Shown: positions 51,441-60,746 of the stretch, in pieces
Position numbering within the stretch: position 1 is the first letter of the stretch
How the letters are laid out: each line of letters opens with the position of its first letter
Assembly: GCA_945829235.1 (NCBI GenBank)
Contig: CALZUA010000013.1
Location: forward strand, 1 to 64,000
Origin: an uncultured Clostridia bacterium
Lineage (GTDB): Bacteria > Bacillota > Clostridia > Oscillospirales > Ruminococcaceae
Direction: 5' to 3'
Length of the DNA stretch: 64,000 nucleotides
The notes under the pieces: model-generated
Databases searched by the model: none
The model's input: the letters and a program-made list of their open reading frames with translations, nothing else
What the model was told of the DNA's origin: nothing
Made by a program: the position numbers and the translations under genes

Positions 51441-52880
51441 TTATTGTTCCGTGTACAATTCATCAAAATTGTCTTCGGTATAGGTTTTGCCTTTGTAAGT
51501 GATTGTCGCTTTGCAGCCACGGAATGCATATTTTTCTATTTTTGTAACGCTGTCGGGGATTTCAATACTCATAATATCAGCACAAGACTGAAACGCACCT
51601 TCTCCAATTTCCTGTACGCCGTTTTCGATTGTCAGGCTTGTAATTCTGTTGTTCTGAAACGCAAATTGTTCTATTCTGGTGACGCTTCCCGGGATTGTTA
51701 TGCTTTTAAGTCCAAAGCAGCTTGCAAATGCGTTGACTCCTATTGATGTAACACTATCGGGGATTTCTATGCTTTTAAGCGCATAGCACCCACTGAAAGC
51801 ATTTTGTTGTATTTCAGTAACGCTATTCGGAATAATAATTTCTGTAAGCTCTTCGCAGTTACTAAAAGTAGAGGATTCTATTGATGTAACACCATCGGGT
51901 ATTCTTACACTTTTCAACTTTTTGCATCGATAAAACGCGCTATAATGTATTTTTGTCACGCTGTCCGGGACTTCGACAGTTGTTAGTTCTTCGCACCAGT
52001 AAAACGCCAGACTTTCTATTTCTTTACATCCATCGGGAATTGTTACGCTTGTTACGTTGCTTTTGCTGAAACCACCTACAACCACAACCGGTTTTCCTTC
52101 GATTTCTGCGGGAATGTTCACAACCGTCTTATTTCCTATGTACTTTGTGATTTCCATTCCGCCAAGTCTTGGCAAATATTTGTACTCAAAATCGCCGAAA
52201 GTCGCGGTCTGTTCCAAATCACCGGAATTTTCGCCTACAGGTTTGATATCGCTGCTTGTGGTGGGAATTCGGTCGGGTTCTCTGTTTGTTCGTGAAACAA
52301 CATTTGCGCTTTCTCCCGCATTCAGCGTCTTGACCTTACCCGTGTCTTTTTCGATAAGCTCGACAGTTCCCTCTTTGACCTCAACGGCTGTGTGACAGCG
52401 ACTGCTGTTGTCATAGTACACGTTCACCGTGAAAATCGTTCCGCGAACGGACATTGAAGCGTTCGGGCTTTCCACAACATAGCTTTCACTCGGCAACAAC
52501 TTGTTATCGATTTGATTTGAAATCGTGCCTTTTTCAAGGTGGATTATCGTCCGTGTATCTTTCCCTTCAGCGCCGAAAGCCTCAACGCTGAATTTTGTCA
52601 GTTCGTTTGCGACAACGTGCTTGTCCGAGTCAAGAGCGAGAGTTAATGACGATTTCTCGAAAACTTCGACGTTATCCCCGCTCACAAGATTTTGCCCTTT
52701 ATACGCGTCCGATACGCTCAGCATTGAGGTTACACGCGAAGTACCAGTCAAGTCGGCAACGCGAATGTTTCTGTAACCCGTGTTCAGCAGAATAATCAGC
52801 ACAATCACACCCGCGATTAAAATAAGCGTGACCGCTCCCGCGATGATTTTGCCTTTTGTTGTTGACAGAAAATTTTTCAT
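51441..52880 (-). CDS. FecR-domain / leucine-rich-repeat membrane protein, paralogue
   Basis: 479 residues from ATG 52880 (GGAGG 5 nt upstream). Membrane helix in the first 35 residues, FecR-like domain ending ASMSVRGTIFTVNV, a short hinge, then about eight LRR_5 repeats (TVEVPDSVTKIHYSAFYRC; SITIPGSVTRIEQFAF). The first ~210 residues are almost the same as in the protein at 3959-5356, while the repeats differ, as if a constant anchor carries a variable recognition arm. It is the sole cargo of its interval, driven by the header promoter at 52909-52937. Confidence 0.88.
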   Translation of the reverse strand: MKNFLSTTKGKIIAGAVTLILIAGVIVLIILLNTGYRNIRVADLTGTSRVTSMLSVSDAYKGQNLVSGDNVEVFEKSSLTLALDSDKHVVANELTKFSVEAFGAEGKDTRTIIHLEKGTISNQIDNKLLPSESYVVESPNASMSVRGTIFTVNVYYDNSSRCHTAVEVKEGTVELIEKDTGKVKTLNAGESANVVSRTNREPDRIPTTSSDIKPVGENSGDLEQTATFGDFEYKYLPRLGGMEITKYIGNKTVVNIPAEIEGKPVVVVGGFSKSNVTSVTIPDGCKEIESLAFYWCEELTTVEVPDSVTKIHYSAFYRCKKLKSVRIPDGVTSIESSTFSNCEELTEIIIPNSVTEIQQNAFSGCYALKSIEIPDSVTSIGVNAFASCFGLKSITIPGSVTRIEQFAFQNNRITSLTIENGVQEIGEGAFQSCADIMSIEIPDSVTKIEKYAFRGCKATITYKGKTYTEDNFDELYTEQ

Positions 52881-52908
52881 AAAATCCTCCAAAAGATGTT
52901 ATGTTTTC

Positions 52909-52937
52909 ATTATACCACAAACAACCGATTATTTCAA
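52909..52937 (-). promoter_or_regulatory. SigmaA promoter (header repeat) of the FecR-LRR gene
   Basis: TTGAAA (52937-52932), 17 nt, TATAAT (52914-52909). Confidence 0.85.
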
Positions 52938-52953
52938 TATATAAAAATCAAAG

Positions 52954-52977
52954 CCGCCTTTATATTTCAAAAGGCGG
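52954..52977 (-). terminator. Header hairpin after sigma-K fragment copy 3
   Basis: CCGCCTT (52954-52960) pairs with AAGGCGG (52971-52977), extended by one T-A pair. Confidence 0.75.
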
Positions 52978-52983
52978 TATTTG

Positions 52984-53367
52984 TCACCTTTGTTCAAACC
53001 TTGCCCGAAGCTTTTCGAGCGCCCTTTTCTCAATCCGTGAAATGTACGAGCGCGAAATGCCGAGGTTTTTGGCAATCTCCTTCTGCGTCATCGGTCTGCA
53101 AACCGAGCCGTCAATATCTGCAACGCCATAACGTTTGCAGATAATCTCCCGCTCGCGCTCGTCAAGCTCCTCCAAGATAAACCTGTAAAGCCGCTCCGAG
53201 TCGATTTTCAGCTCAGCGATTTGCTCGACGTTGATGTTGCTCGAAATTATGTCCTCAATCGTGAGCGAGTTTCCCTCGGAGTCGCTTTCGATAGGCTCGC
53301 TGATGTAGAGTTCGGTTTGCTTGTGCTTCATCTTTCTGAAGTACATTTTAATTTGATTAGCAATAAC
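52984..53367 (-). pseudogene. sigK: Sigma-K-like 3' fragment, copy 3 (with core H 53355-53367)
   Basis: The same 384-nt unit; differs by EGNSLTIEDI, GVADIDGS and IAKNLGISRSY. Many third-position differences from copies 1 and 2 (for example in the codons for KLRARFE and RIEKRAL) leave the protein nearly the same. The frame upstream of the core reads C-F-L-K-R, then V-I-A-N. An in-frame ATG at 53448 belongs to unrelated sequence. Hairpin and header promoter follow its stop. Confidence 0.85.
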
Positions 53368-53458
53368 ACGCTTGAGGAAACATTTAAAACAAAAAGACAA
53401 GCGGTCTGTTGAAAATTTTCGCATATATGACACTGCACTGCATTTCAAGCAGCAAAAA

Positions 53459-54751
53459 TCATATCAAAAACGCCGCATACAGCGGTATGGAAATCACGTC
53501 TTCGGTTCGTCCGAAATTCTTCTGCGAAAACCTTATTGCATAATCCGGAGAAAATTTCTGCTTGAAAACACTCAGTCTTCTTGAACGGACGTGTTCTCCC
53601 TTTTTCACCTCAATCGCGTATATTTTATCATCTTTTTGCAGAACAAAATCAAGCTCTGCCTGTGAATTGGACGTTGTCCAGTAGTACAGCGAATAATTCT
53701 TTGCCGCAAGCTGTTGGGCAATATAATTCTCGGTCACTGCTCCCATAAAAATATTGGCTTCACCCGTAATTATTGTGTTCACTGACATCTGAGATTTGTT
53801 TACAAGCAGTCCCACATCCGACATATATATCTTGAACGATGTCTGGTCGGCATAAACGGGCAGAGGGTGTATTCCTTGCTCTGCACGCTGGCATTCAAGC
53901 GTTACGCCTGCTTGTTTCAGCCACTCAAGAGATGCTCCGAAAATAGTTGACGAGCCGCCCTTTTGGACAACCTTATACTGAAACTTTTTGTTATCCTTTG
54001 CAAGCTGTGCAGGAATAGAATTATAGCAGGCGCGTATTTTTACCGCCTCGGAATTGCTTGCGTATTTTGCCATATCTGCTGTGTAGTTATCAATGATACT
54101 TCTCTGAACAAGTCCCGTATCAATATAGGAATTTGTTTCAATAAACACCTTAACCGCTTCGGGCATTCCTCCGACAATCAGATAATCGTGATACAAGCCA
54201 AGCGCTTTTTTATGGAGCGCTTCATTCATAGGCGTCATTTTGTTATAGCAGTCGGTTATCTCATCGGCAAGAAGATTGTTTCCCGTTGCTGTAAGAAATT
54301 CCTTAAAATCCATTGGATAAAGCCGCAGCATATTTACCTTGCCTACGGGAAATGACGTCTGATTTCTATTTATTGCTACACCAAGCAGACTTCCCGCGGC
54401 TGCTATATGATATTCGGGAGTTTCCTCACAGAAATATTTGAGCGAAGTCACCGCACGCTCACAGGACTGAATTTCATCAAGAATAATCAGCGTGTCATTC
54501 GGCAGAATTTTTTCCCGTGTTTCTGCTTCAAGGTATTTTATCAGCTTTGACGGAGAAATATCATCGTTGAACATAGACGCAACAATACCGTTGCTTTCAA
54601 GATTTACATAAACCGTATTTTTATAGTGCTCTCTGCCAAATTCCCGAAGAATAAAGGTTTTCCCTACCTGTCTTGCGCCGTTCAGAATAAGCGGTTTTCT
54701 GGAAGGAGAGTTTTTCCATTGAATAAGTTGTTGGGTTATTTTGCGTTTCAT
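53459..54751 (-). CDS. AAA_14/DUF4143 ATPase
   Basis: 430 residues: Walker A LNGARQVGKTFILREFG near residue 24, Walker B LIILDEIQSCERA near 90, sensor AAGSLLGVAI, and the DUF4143 part with YLIVGGMPEAV and the PD-(D/E)xK-like ELDFVLQKDDKIYAIEVKKG. Same architecture as the gene at 41189 but low identity. It has its own promoter (54795-54823). It is last before core H. It appears complete. Confidence 0.9.
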   Translation of the reverse strand: MKRKITQQLIQWKNSPSRKPLILNGARQVGKTFILREFGREHYKNTVYVNLESNGIVASMFNDDISPSKLIKYLEAETREKILPNDTLIILDEIQSCERAVTSLKYFCEETPEYHIAAAGSLLGVAINRNQTSFPVGKVNMLRLYPMDFKEFLTATGNNLLADEITDCYNKMTPMNEALHKKALGLYHDYLIVGGMPEAVKVFIETNSYIDTGLVQRSIIDNYTADMAKYASNSEAVKIRACYNSIPAQLAKDNKKFQYKVVQKGGSSTIFGASLEWLKQAGVTLECQRAEQGIHPLPVYADQTSFKIYMSDVGLLVNKSQMSVNTIITGEANIFMGAVTENYIAQQLAAKNYSLYYWTTSNSQAELDFVLQKDDKIYAIEVKKGEHVRSRRLSVFKQKFSPDYAIRFSQKNFGRTEDVISIPLYAAFLI

Positions 54752-54794
54752 TCTATCATTCCTTTCGCGTATAGCTTATATTGATTTTGCTATT

Positions 54795-54823
54795 ATTATA
54801 CCACAAAGCCAGAGTTAAGTCAA
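54795..54823 (-). promoter_or_regulatory. Promoter of the AAA ATPase
   Basis: TTGACT (54823-54818), 17 nt, TATAAT (54800-54795). Confidence 0.8.
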
Positions 54824-54890
54824 GAAAAATATGATTTTTTATAAAAATATCGATTTAATTATAAGTTTTCATCTGATTAAAAGTCATAAA

Positions 54891-54917
54891 AGTCCGAATG
54901 CGCTTGACATTCGGACT
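54891..54917 (-). terminator. Terminator after the second amide hydrolase
   Basis: AGTCCGAATG (54891-54900) pairs perfectly with CATTCGGACT (54908-54917). A linker half (54946-54970) lies between it and the stop codon. Confidence 0.75.
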
Positions 54918-54968
54918 GTATCGACTGATTTTTATAATGCAAGCACCATCTGCTCGACTTATGGGAAT

Positions 54969-55994
54969 TTACAGCTGATATCTATGTGTCACAGCAAATT
55001 CAGGTGCAAATTGTACTGCCACGGTTCTTTTTGTCAGATTGAATACCACCGAATAGTTTTCATCGCCTGGAATATGGTTTTCGTGCAGCAGCCTGAAAGC
55101 ATCTTCTTCGCTGATGATACCATTATGTGCCTCAAGATATTCCTGATATGCAAGGTATCTGTCCTTGCCGAATCCCTCCATTTCAGGATTGTTATATACC
55201 AGAAAATTTGAGCATACCTGATACGGTTTTTCATTTCTGAGCACCTTCATTTCGCCGCCGACATACTCGATGATTGCACTGTTTCCGCTTGCGTCGGCAA
55301 TCTGAAAATGTTCTATATTATCCTGCGGTGACATTGTATAGCGTGTAAGAAAATCAAGTGCTTCTTCGACATTTCTGCATTTATCAATGATGCTTCGGTA
55401 AAGCGAACAATAGCACAGAGGAATCTATTTGCCGTCCGTTTCAACTTCAGTTCCGCTTGCAGTAAATACAACAAGTGCCAGTCCATGTGCGTTCATACCG
55501 TCCTGCATATCATAAGGAACACAAAGCGCTCTTGCACAGTCGAATGGTTTTTGGGTATCTACGCAAGCAGTATCTTTTATCCATTCGTTTTCATCAAGCT
55601 CCTGGTTGTCAGCCCAGCAGGCAACATAATATCCGAAATCCTGAAAATTTGATAAACCGATTGTTTTACCTGTAATCTTGTTTTCGGCAAGTGTAACAAT
55701 CGGTTGCTTTACAGGGGTATCGAGGTCATGGCAAAGCAGAAAATCTCCGTCTGAATTGTGTGCAGTAAAGCCTGAACAATCATGTTTTGGTTTATATAGG
55801 CTACCGATAAATGTTCCCTCTAAAATATGCTTTTTCTGAAATCTGTGCAAGTCTCTTAAGTCATAAGCACCGCATTTTAAAAATTCATCAAGTGCATAAT
55901 CACCGTAATATGTAATCTCATAAGCGTTCTCTCCTGGAAATTTGCGCAATGATTCTATCGTCCTGTTTTTGTTCTCATCATTAAATCGGAACAT
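54969..55994 (-). pseudogene. Choloylglycine-hydrolase-family protein with in-frame amber codon
   Basis: From ATG 55994 (AGGAGGG site) the frame is open to TAG at 55427-55425, then continues in the same frame to the stop at 54969 (342 codons including the final stop, TAG at codon 190). Core: HDCSGFTAHNSDGD with likely nucleophile Cys. Sixteen residues later, where the paralogue at 2836 has the catalytic Arg, there is His (LCHDLDTP). No membrane anchor, unlike the paralogue. The downstream part (DASGNSAIIEYVGGEMKVL; CSNFLVYNNPEMEG) has the family's Asn and is well kept. Either a recent nonsense mutation or readthrough. Confidence 0.8.
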
Positions 55995-56056
55995 AGTGTC
56001 ATTCCCTCCTTTATCAAATTTCGATTTGTCGGGCAGATTATCAACCCGTCTTGCTC

Positions 56057-56085
56057 ATTATATCACAAACAAACCCGAATTTCAA
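56057..56085 (-). promoter_or_regulatory. SigmaA promoter (header repeat) of the second amide hydrolase
   Basis: TTGAAA (56085-56080), 17 nt, TATAAT (56062-56057). The leader has the CGGGTTGATAATCTG segment also seen before the sat gene. Confidence 0.8.
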
Positions 56086-56186
56086 TATAATTCTACAGCC
56101 GAGCTAATTTTCAGATGTACCGCCTATGGTGCTATATGCAGCACCTTGCAATTATCAAGTTGTGGGTATGCTATCCTGCTTCAAAT

Positions 56187-57530
56187 TTAACTTTTAGCAA
56201 TAATATGCTTATATTTTCCGCTGACAGGGTGTGCCGCAGGTGCTTCATCAGAAAGATAAACCTCTGTAAATACACCATTTTCAGAAAGATAATCCTCGAC
56301 AGCTTTTTTCGCCGAATTAAACATTTCCTGCTTATTATCGGCAATCAGCCGCAGTTCAAGACGGTCGTCATTATGCTGAATAAGCTGAAAGCGATTTATT
56401 CCGTGAACCTCTTTAAGTATTGCGTAAAGCAGCATCGGCGCAATCCTTACTCCATTTTCAAAACAGAGAATATCATCAGTTCTGCCTTCAATAGTAAGCC
56501 ACGGTCTTGTATTACCGCATTTGCAAGGTTCATCGTGCATTACAATTCTGTCCGTGATTTCAAATCGGATTATCGGACAGATTTTATTCGCCAGATTTGT
56601 CAGCAGAACCTTTGCAGATTGTGTACCGAAGGGAACAGGCTGATTATTTTCGTCAACAGCTTCAAGAATAACCCAGTCGTCGTTTATATGGAAATGACGT
56701 TCTGTGCATTCGCAAGCCATAGTTCCGCCCTCGGTGCAGGAATAATTCGTCTGAACATAACAGCCAAAGACCTCTGACAAATGCTTGCGTACTCCTTCGT
56801 TAAGTTTTTCGCCGCCTGTCATTATTATTGCAGGCTTGATTTTAAGTCTGCCCCGCTCCTGTTCAGCCGCAAGAACCTCCATAGCCGTAGGATAACAGCC
56901 TATCATCGAGGGCTGAAATTCGTTAAGCGTACTCACAATCTCATCGGTTGGCTTTCGTACATCGCAGGTTCTCATCACCTTTTTCTTCCACGGCATTTTA
57001 CGAAGATTGTATCTTACAGAGCCGCAGCCAAGATAAAAGCCGCCGTCCGCAAACAGAGCCATAGTTTTTTTGCCCGATTTCATAAATGCAGTCAAATCAT
57101 CTTTTCGTGCAAAGCTTCGGAGCGCCCCGATAGCCGAAGAAACATTTATTGTTGTTTCATCATAGAGCATAATGCAGGGATTTCCCGTAGAACCCGAGGT
57201 TGTGTAGACAAGATATTTTCCGTCAAGCTTTGTTCCGACATTTGAAACATCGGACATAAAATTCTCAACCTTTGCTGTGGTGATACTGCTGTCTGTAAGC
57301 CACTTATCGAAATTTGACATCATTTCCTGCTTATTTGTAACAGGTATTTCGGGCAAAGGCGTATTTTCATCCACATTCTTGTAAAGCTCCGCAAAATACG
57401 GGCTGTTTTCTTTTACATAAGAAACAAGCTCCCTCAAACGCTTCTGCTGTAAGGCTGTTCGTTCCGCAGCACTCATTTTATCAGCCTTTCTTGTAAGAGC
57501 GAGCACTTTTAATAAACCGATTTTTCTCAT
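56187..57530 (-). CDS. PaaK/F390-synthetase-like adenylate-forming enzyme
   Basis: 447 residues. The AMP-binding P-loop YTTSGSTGNPCIMLYDE lies near residue 115, with MTGGEKLNEGVR, YSCTEGGTMACECTE (adenine-site region) and the hinge IEGRTDDILCFENGVRIAP. It resembles phenylacetate-CoA ligases and coenzyme F390 synthetase-like proteins and should activate an unknown aryl or acyl acid as an adenylate. It overlaps the tetR gene by ATGA, so that regulator probably controls it. It appears complete. Confidence 0.88.
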   Translation of the reverse strand: MRKIGLLKVLALTRKADKMSAAERTALQQKRLRELVSYVKENSPYFAELYKNVDENTPLPEIPVTNKQEMMSNFDKWLTDSSITTAKVENFMSDVSNVGTKLDGKYLVYTTSGSTGNPCIMLYDETTINVSSAIGALRSFARKDDLTAFMKSGKKTMALFADGGFYLGCGSVRYNLRKMPWKKKVMRTCDVRKPTDEIVSTLNEFQPSMIGCYPTAMEVLAAEQERGRLKIKPAIIMTGGEKLNEGVRKHLSEVFGCYVQTNYSCTEGGTMACECTERHFHINDDWVILEAVDENNQPVPFGTQSAKVLLTNLANKICPIIRFEITDRIVMHDEPCKCGNTRPWLTIEGRTDDILCFENGVRIAPMLLYAILKEVHGINRFQLIQHNDDRLELRLIADNKQEMFNSAKKAVEDYLSENGVFTEVYLSDEAPAAHPVSGKYKHIIAKS

Positions 57531-58099
57531 AATGCACGTCCTTTCGCACCCTGCACCATATCGGCAACAGTCTGTTTCATCATTAACGCAACCTGTTCAT
57601 CGCTGAACTCCATGTGATTTACGCATATCATCGTTCCTATTCCCATCAAAAAAAGGCAGCTCCGAAGAAGTATATCCTTGCAGGTGTCTTCTTCCAGCCC
57701 GTAAAGCTCTGTCATTTTTGCTATCATTTTTTTATTGCTTTCAAAATTCATCATTACATCAAGCAGAGTGTTCCCCTTGAAGCTGTTTGAAAGGTACAGC
57801 ATCTGATAAAGATTCGGCTTATTTCTTGCAAGGTCAAGAACCCATTTTGTAGTTCTCGGCAGGAAATCGGGCATCTTCTCAAATGCAAGGATTTCCTGAA
57901 CGAATTTATCGCAGGCGTAGTCAAAGGTTGCCTGACGGAGTTCCTCCATTGTAGGAAAATGACTGAACACAGGCTGAATGGAACAGCCCACCGATTTTGC
58001 CACGCTTCTTGAAGTAACAGCGTCAATACCTTTTTCCTCTGCTATTTCAAATGCGTGCTCAAGTAGGATTTCTTTTGTTATTTTCTGTTTCGGTGGCAT
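57527..58099 (-). CDS. TetR/AcrR-family regulator
   Basis: 190 residues from MPPKQKITKE (58099; AAGGAG site). N-terminal HTH: ILLEHAFEIAEEKGIDAVTS, RSVAKSVGCSIQPVFSHFPT. The helical ligand domain follows with QMLYLSNSFKGN and FLMGIGTMICV. An upstream ATG (58192) would run through the promoter and is rejected. A 13-bp perfect inverted repeat lies between its -10 box and start, so it surely represses its own two-gene operon. Confidence 0.92.
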   Translation of the reverse strand: MPPKQKITKEILLEHAFEIAEEKGIDAVTSRSVAKSVGCSIQPVFSHFPTMEELRQATFDYACDKFVQEILAFEKMPDFLPRTTKWVLDLARNKPNLYQMLYLSNSFKGNTLLDVMMNFESNKKMIAKMTELYGLEEDTCKDILLRSCLFLMGIGTMICVNHMEFSDEQVALMMKQTVADMVQGAKGRAL

Positions 58100-58116
58100 A
58101 ATACATCTCCTTCTAT

Positions 58117-58176
58117 AATATATCTTATGGTATATATCATAAGATATATTATACGATATATTATGGCTTTTGTCAA
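58117..58176 (-). promoter_or_regulatory. tetR promoter and operator
   Basis: TTGACA (58176-58171), 17 nt, TATAAT (58153-58148). AATATATCTTATG (58117-58129) and CATAAGATATATT (58138-58150) form a perfect inverted repeat that abuts and overlaps the -10 box. Confidence 0.88.
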
Positions 58177-58299
58177 GTATTTTGCAAATCAATTTAGTTT
58201 TTCCTCATAAAAAAGCCAATAAACGGTGATTTTCCCGTTCATCGGCTTTGAGGATTTATGTTCGTTTCTTTTATAGCAGTGTATGCGCAAATCAAGGAT

Positions 58300-59054
58300 T
58301 TATATGAGTAAACCGTCTAATTCCTTTATCATTACTTCAGGATGAAACAATGAGTTTTCACAATGAGCTTTTCCTTTGAAGCATATAATAGTGGCGTTGG
58401 AATAGTATTTAGAAATGTATTTCGCTGTTTTTGGGGCAAGCATTTCATTTGGAGCAGTTCCGTGAAAATAGAATATTCCGGTATGTGCGGTATCAAGATT
58501 TGTTGGCAACTTGTAAGAAGCAATACTGCTAATGCTATTCGTAATAGAAGTATCGGACATATTATCAAGAACTTGTAAGAAAAACTCGAGGTGTTCTTCA
58601 GGACATATATTTTTTGATTGTTCCAAGGTCTTTTTATCTCTTTGCTGTGATTTATGGGTTACATTCAAATAGAAACGGAGCATAATATTTTTGACAAGAC
58701 TGTTGACAGATACAAGAGGAGAACCGTCAAATATCACCTTTGCAATATTCAGTCTGTTGTTCTGCCATAATGTTGCTGTCAGAACGCCGCCCATTGACAT
58801 ACCATAAACAGCGTACACATTTCCCCATATCGTGAGATTAAATAATCTTCAAGTTCCTTAGCAGTATCGGGGAAAGAAATAAAATCTTCCTTAAGCTTTG
58901 GATTATGCCCCGGCATTATCGGAACTATGATATGAAAATCACTTTTATAGTGCTCAATATATTTATCCCAAACTTGATAAGGGCATTGAAACCCGTGAAT
59001 AAGAATAATTTTTCTTTTGCTTTTGTCACCAAATTCTAAAATTTCCATTGACAT
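58300..59054 (-). pseudogene. Alpha/beta hydrolase, frameshifted and cut off from its promoter
   Basis: ATG 59054 opens MSMEILEFGDKSKRKIILIH, then GFQCPYQVWDKY. Near 58800 the frame breaks in a GGGGAAA run: EDYLISRYG in one frame, VYAVYGMSMGGVLTA (nucleophile Ser) in the next. The remainder has the Asp/His regions (FYFHGTAPNEML; FKGKAHCENSLFHPEV). One base difference would restore it, so an assembly error is possible. IS110 begins about 20 nt upstream of the ATG and separates the gene from the header promoter at 60678-60706. Confidence 0.78.
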
Positions 59055-59076
59055 AGTACCTTTCAAATTCCGATTT

Positions 59077-59329
59077 GGTACAATATAAGAGTAGCAACCC
59101 AATGCAAAAAAGCATTGCAAAACTACTCTTATTTTTATACAATAAGAAGGAAAGGTCCGGCGCAATTCCGATTGGATTAACACATCCGTTCGACAAACTG
59201 TCGACCGCCTCTTATTGTATGCATTCGAGTAAACAGGTTGAAGCATAGCCTTCGTGTAACGAGCCAAAATGAGTGTCAATAAGAGTAAGTGGTTCTGCCT
59301 TTCAATTATTCTTTCAAGGAGGATACTCT
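59077..59329 (+). ncRNA. Candidate IS110 bridge RNA region
   Basis: The non-coding left end before the transposase. IS110-group elements of the IS621 kind express a structured bridge RNA here that pairs with donor and target DNA (established for IS621). AAAAAGCATTGC-type and CTCTTATTTTTATACAATAAG inverted segments suggest structure. Placement of loops is not possible by eye. Confidence 0.4.
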
Positions 59330-60532
59330 ATGATTAGCGTAGGTATTGACATCTCAAAGGACAAAAGTACGGTTTGTATGCTTCGACCTTATGGTGAAGT
59401 CGTGGAAGCTCCGTATAACATCGAACACACCGAACAGGCTTTAAACGCTTTAATTGAGCGTATCAAATCATTCGATGAGGACGTTAAAGTCGTTCTGGAA
59501 GCTACCGGCGGCTATCATCAGGTTGTTGTTACAAAGCTGCTTTCAGCAGGTATTTTTACCGTTGTTGTAAATCCTTACATAATGAAAAAATACTGCGCAG
59601 CAGCTTTGAGAAAAGCAAAAACCGACAAAATCGATTCTATCCGTATTGCAAGCTACGGCATAGACCATTGGTTTTCGATGGCTGCATATTGTCCGCCCGA
59701 TGAAATCTATGCAGAGCTGAAGCTGCTCGGCAGGCAATACGACCAGTATGTTCGGCTCAAGATTAGCTGCAAAATTCAGCTTGCACATCTTCTTGACGGC
59801 GTTATGCCCGGAATCAAAACAATATTGCAAGGCACAGTTCCTGCTAACAGCACTAAGGACAAGCTTTGCGACTTTGTCGAGAAATATTGGCATTATGACA
59901 ACATCAAAAAGATGAGCGAAAAGCGGTTTATTGAGGACTACGGGAAATGGGCTAAGAAAAAGGGATACCGTTTCAACGAAAGTCAAGCGATAGCGATATA
60001 TCAGCTTTCGAAGAACAATATCCCAACCCTTAAATCCAGTACCCCATCTACCAAAATGCTGGTACTGCAAGCAGTGAAATCGGTAAGAGATGCCGAACTC
60101 ACCTTATCCTTAATTATATCACAAATGCAGGAAATTGCAAGTACCTTGCCGGAATATTCTGTGGTAAGGGAGATGAAAGGTGTTGGAGATGTCCTTTCTG
60201 TCCGCCTAATTGCCGAAATCGGCGATGTCAGACGTTTCCATAACGGCAGCGCTCTCGTAGCCTTTGCAGGCATTGACGCTCCACCATATGAATCTGGCAA
60301 ATTCGTTGGAACCAAGCGAAACATTTCAAAGCGAGGGTCTTCTACTCTGCGAAAAATCGGTTATGAGATTATGCACAGCCTAAAAGTTGTGAAACCCACC
60401 GAAGATTCCGCTGTATATGATTTCATCATCAAGAAAGAAACCGAGGGCAAGCCTAAGCGTGTCGCCAAGATAGCAGGACTTAATAAATTCCTGCGCATCT
60501 ATTACGCAAGAGTGATGGAGATTTATTGCTGA
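59330..60532 (+). CDS. IS110 transposase (DEDD/serine type)
   Basis: 400 residues from MISVGIDISKDKS (59330; AAGGAGG site). N-terminal RuvC-like DEDD domain: first D in VGIDISKD, E in VVLEATGGYH, D...D in KTDKIDSIR. Coiled-coil middle. The C-terminal Transposase_20 domain has GVGDVLSVRLIAEIGDVRRF and the catalytic Ser in SKRGSSTLR. All key residues are present and no frame breaks are seen; the element could be active. Confidence 0.93.
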   Translation: MISVGIDISKDKSTVCMLRPYGEVVEAPYNIEHTEQALNALIERIKSFDEDVKVVLEATGGYHQVVVTKLLSAGIFTVVVNPYIMKKYCAAALRKAKTDKIDSIRIASYGIDHWFSMAAYCPPDEIYAELKLLGRQYDQYVRLKISCKIQLAHLLDGVMPGIKTILQGTVPANSTKDKLCDFVEKYWHYDNIKKMSEKRFIEDYGKWAKKKGYRFNESQAIAIYQLSKNNIPTLKSSTPSTKMLVLQAVKSVRDAELTLSLIISQMQEIASTLPEYSVVREMKGVGDVLSVRLIAEIGDVRRFHNGSALVAFAGIDAPPYESGKFVGTKRNISKRGSSTLRKIGYEIMHSLKVVKPTEDSAVYDFIIKKETEGKPKRVAKIAGLNKFLRIYYARVMEIYC

Positions 60533-60677
60533 TTGCACAAATTCTTACTTATATCCTTACAAGCTGAAAAAACCATTGTTTTTCGGCTTTGTTGTTATGC
60601 CATTTTATTTGCCGAAAAATATTTTATTTTTTTCAGAAAAAGGCTTGACAAACAGTAACAGGTTTGTCGTTGAGTTA

Positions 60678-60706
60678 ATTATACCACAATCAGTCAAAAA
60701 TTTCAA
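60678..60706 (-). promoter_or_regulatory. SigmaA promoter (header repeat) orphaned by IS110
   Basis: TTGAAA (60706-60701), 17 nt, TATAAT (60683-60678). Without IS110 it would lie about 70 nt upstream of the hydrolase at 59054. Confidence 0.8.
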
Positions 60707-60714
60707 CACAAAAA

Positions 60715-60742
60715 TGCCGCCTTTATATTTCAAAAGACGGCA
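60715..60742 (-). terminator. Header hairpin after sigma-K fragment copy 4
   Basis: TGCCGCCTT (60715-60723) pairs with AAGACGGCA (60734-60742), one mismatch. Confidence 0.7.
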
Positions 60743-60746
60743 TTTG

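Larger units (their letters stand above)
59077..60665 (+). mobile_element. IS110-family insertion sequence
   Basis: About 1.59 kb inserted inside the header leader: the CGATTT at 59071-59076 and GTCGTTGAG from 60666 would be contiguous in an undisturbed header (compare 7838-7850 and 38436-38450). There are no terminal inverted repeats, as usual for IS110. Ends are accurate to a few bases. It holds a 253-bp non-coding left region, the transposase and a ~130-bp right region. Confidence 0.85.

Noticed and set aside
53984-54355. Long open frames antisense to large genes (for example opposite the ATPase, JetC and the kinase)
   Set aside because: They mirror real genes with good start sites and known motifs, and have no ribosome binding sites or family motifs.
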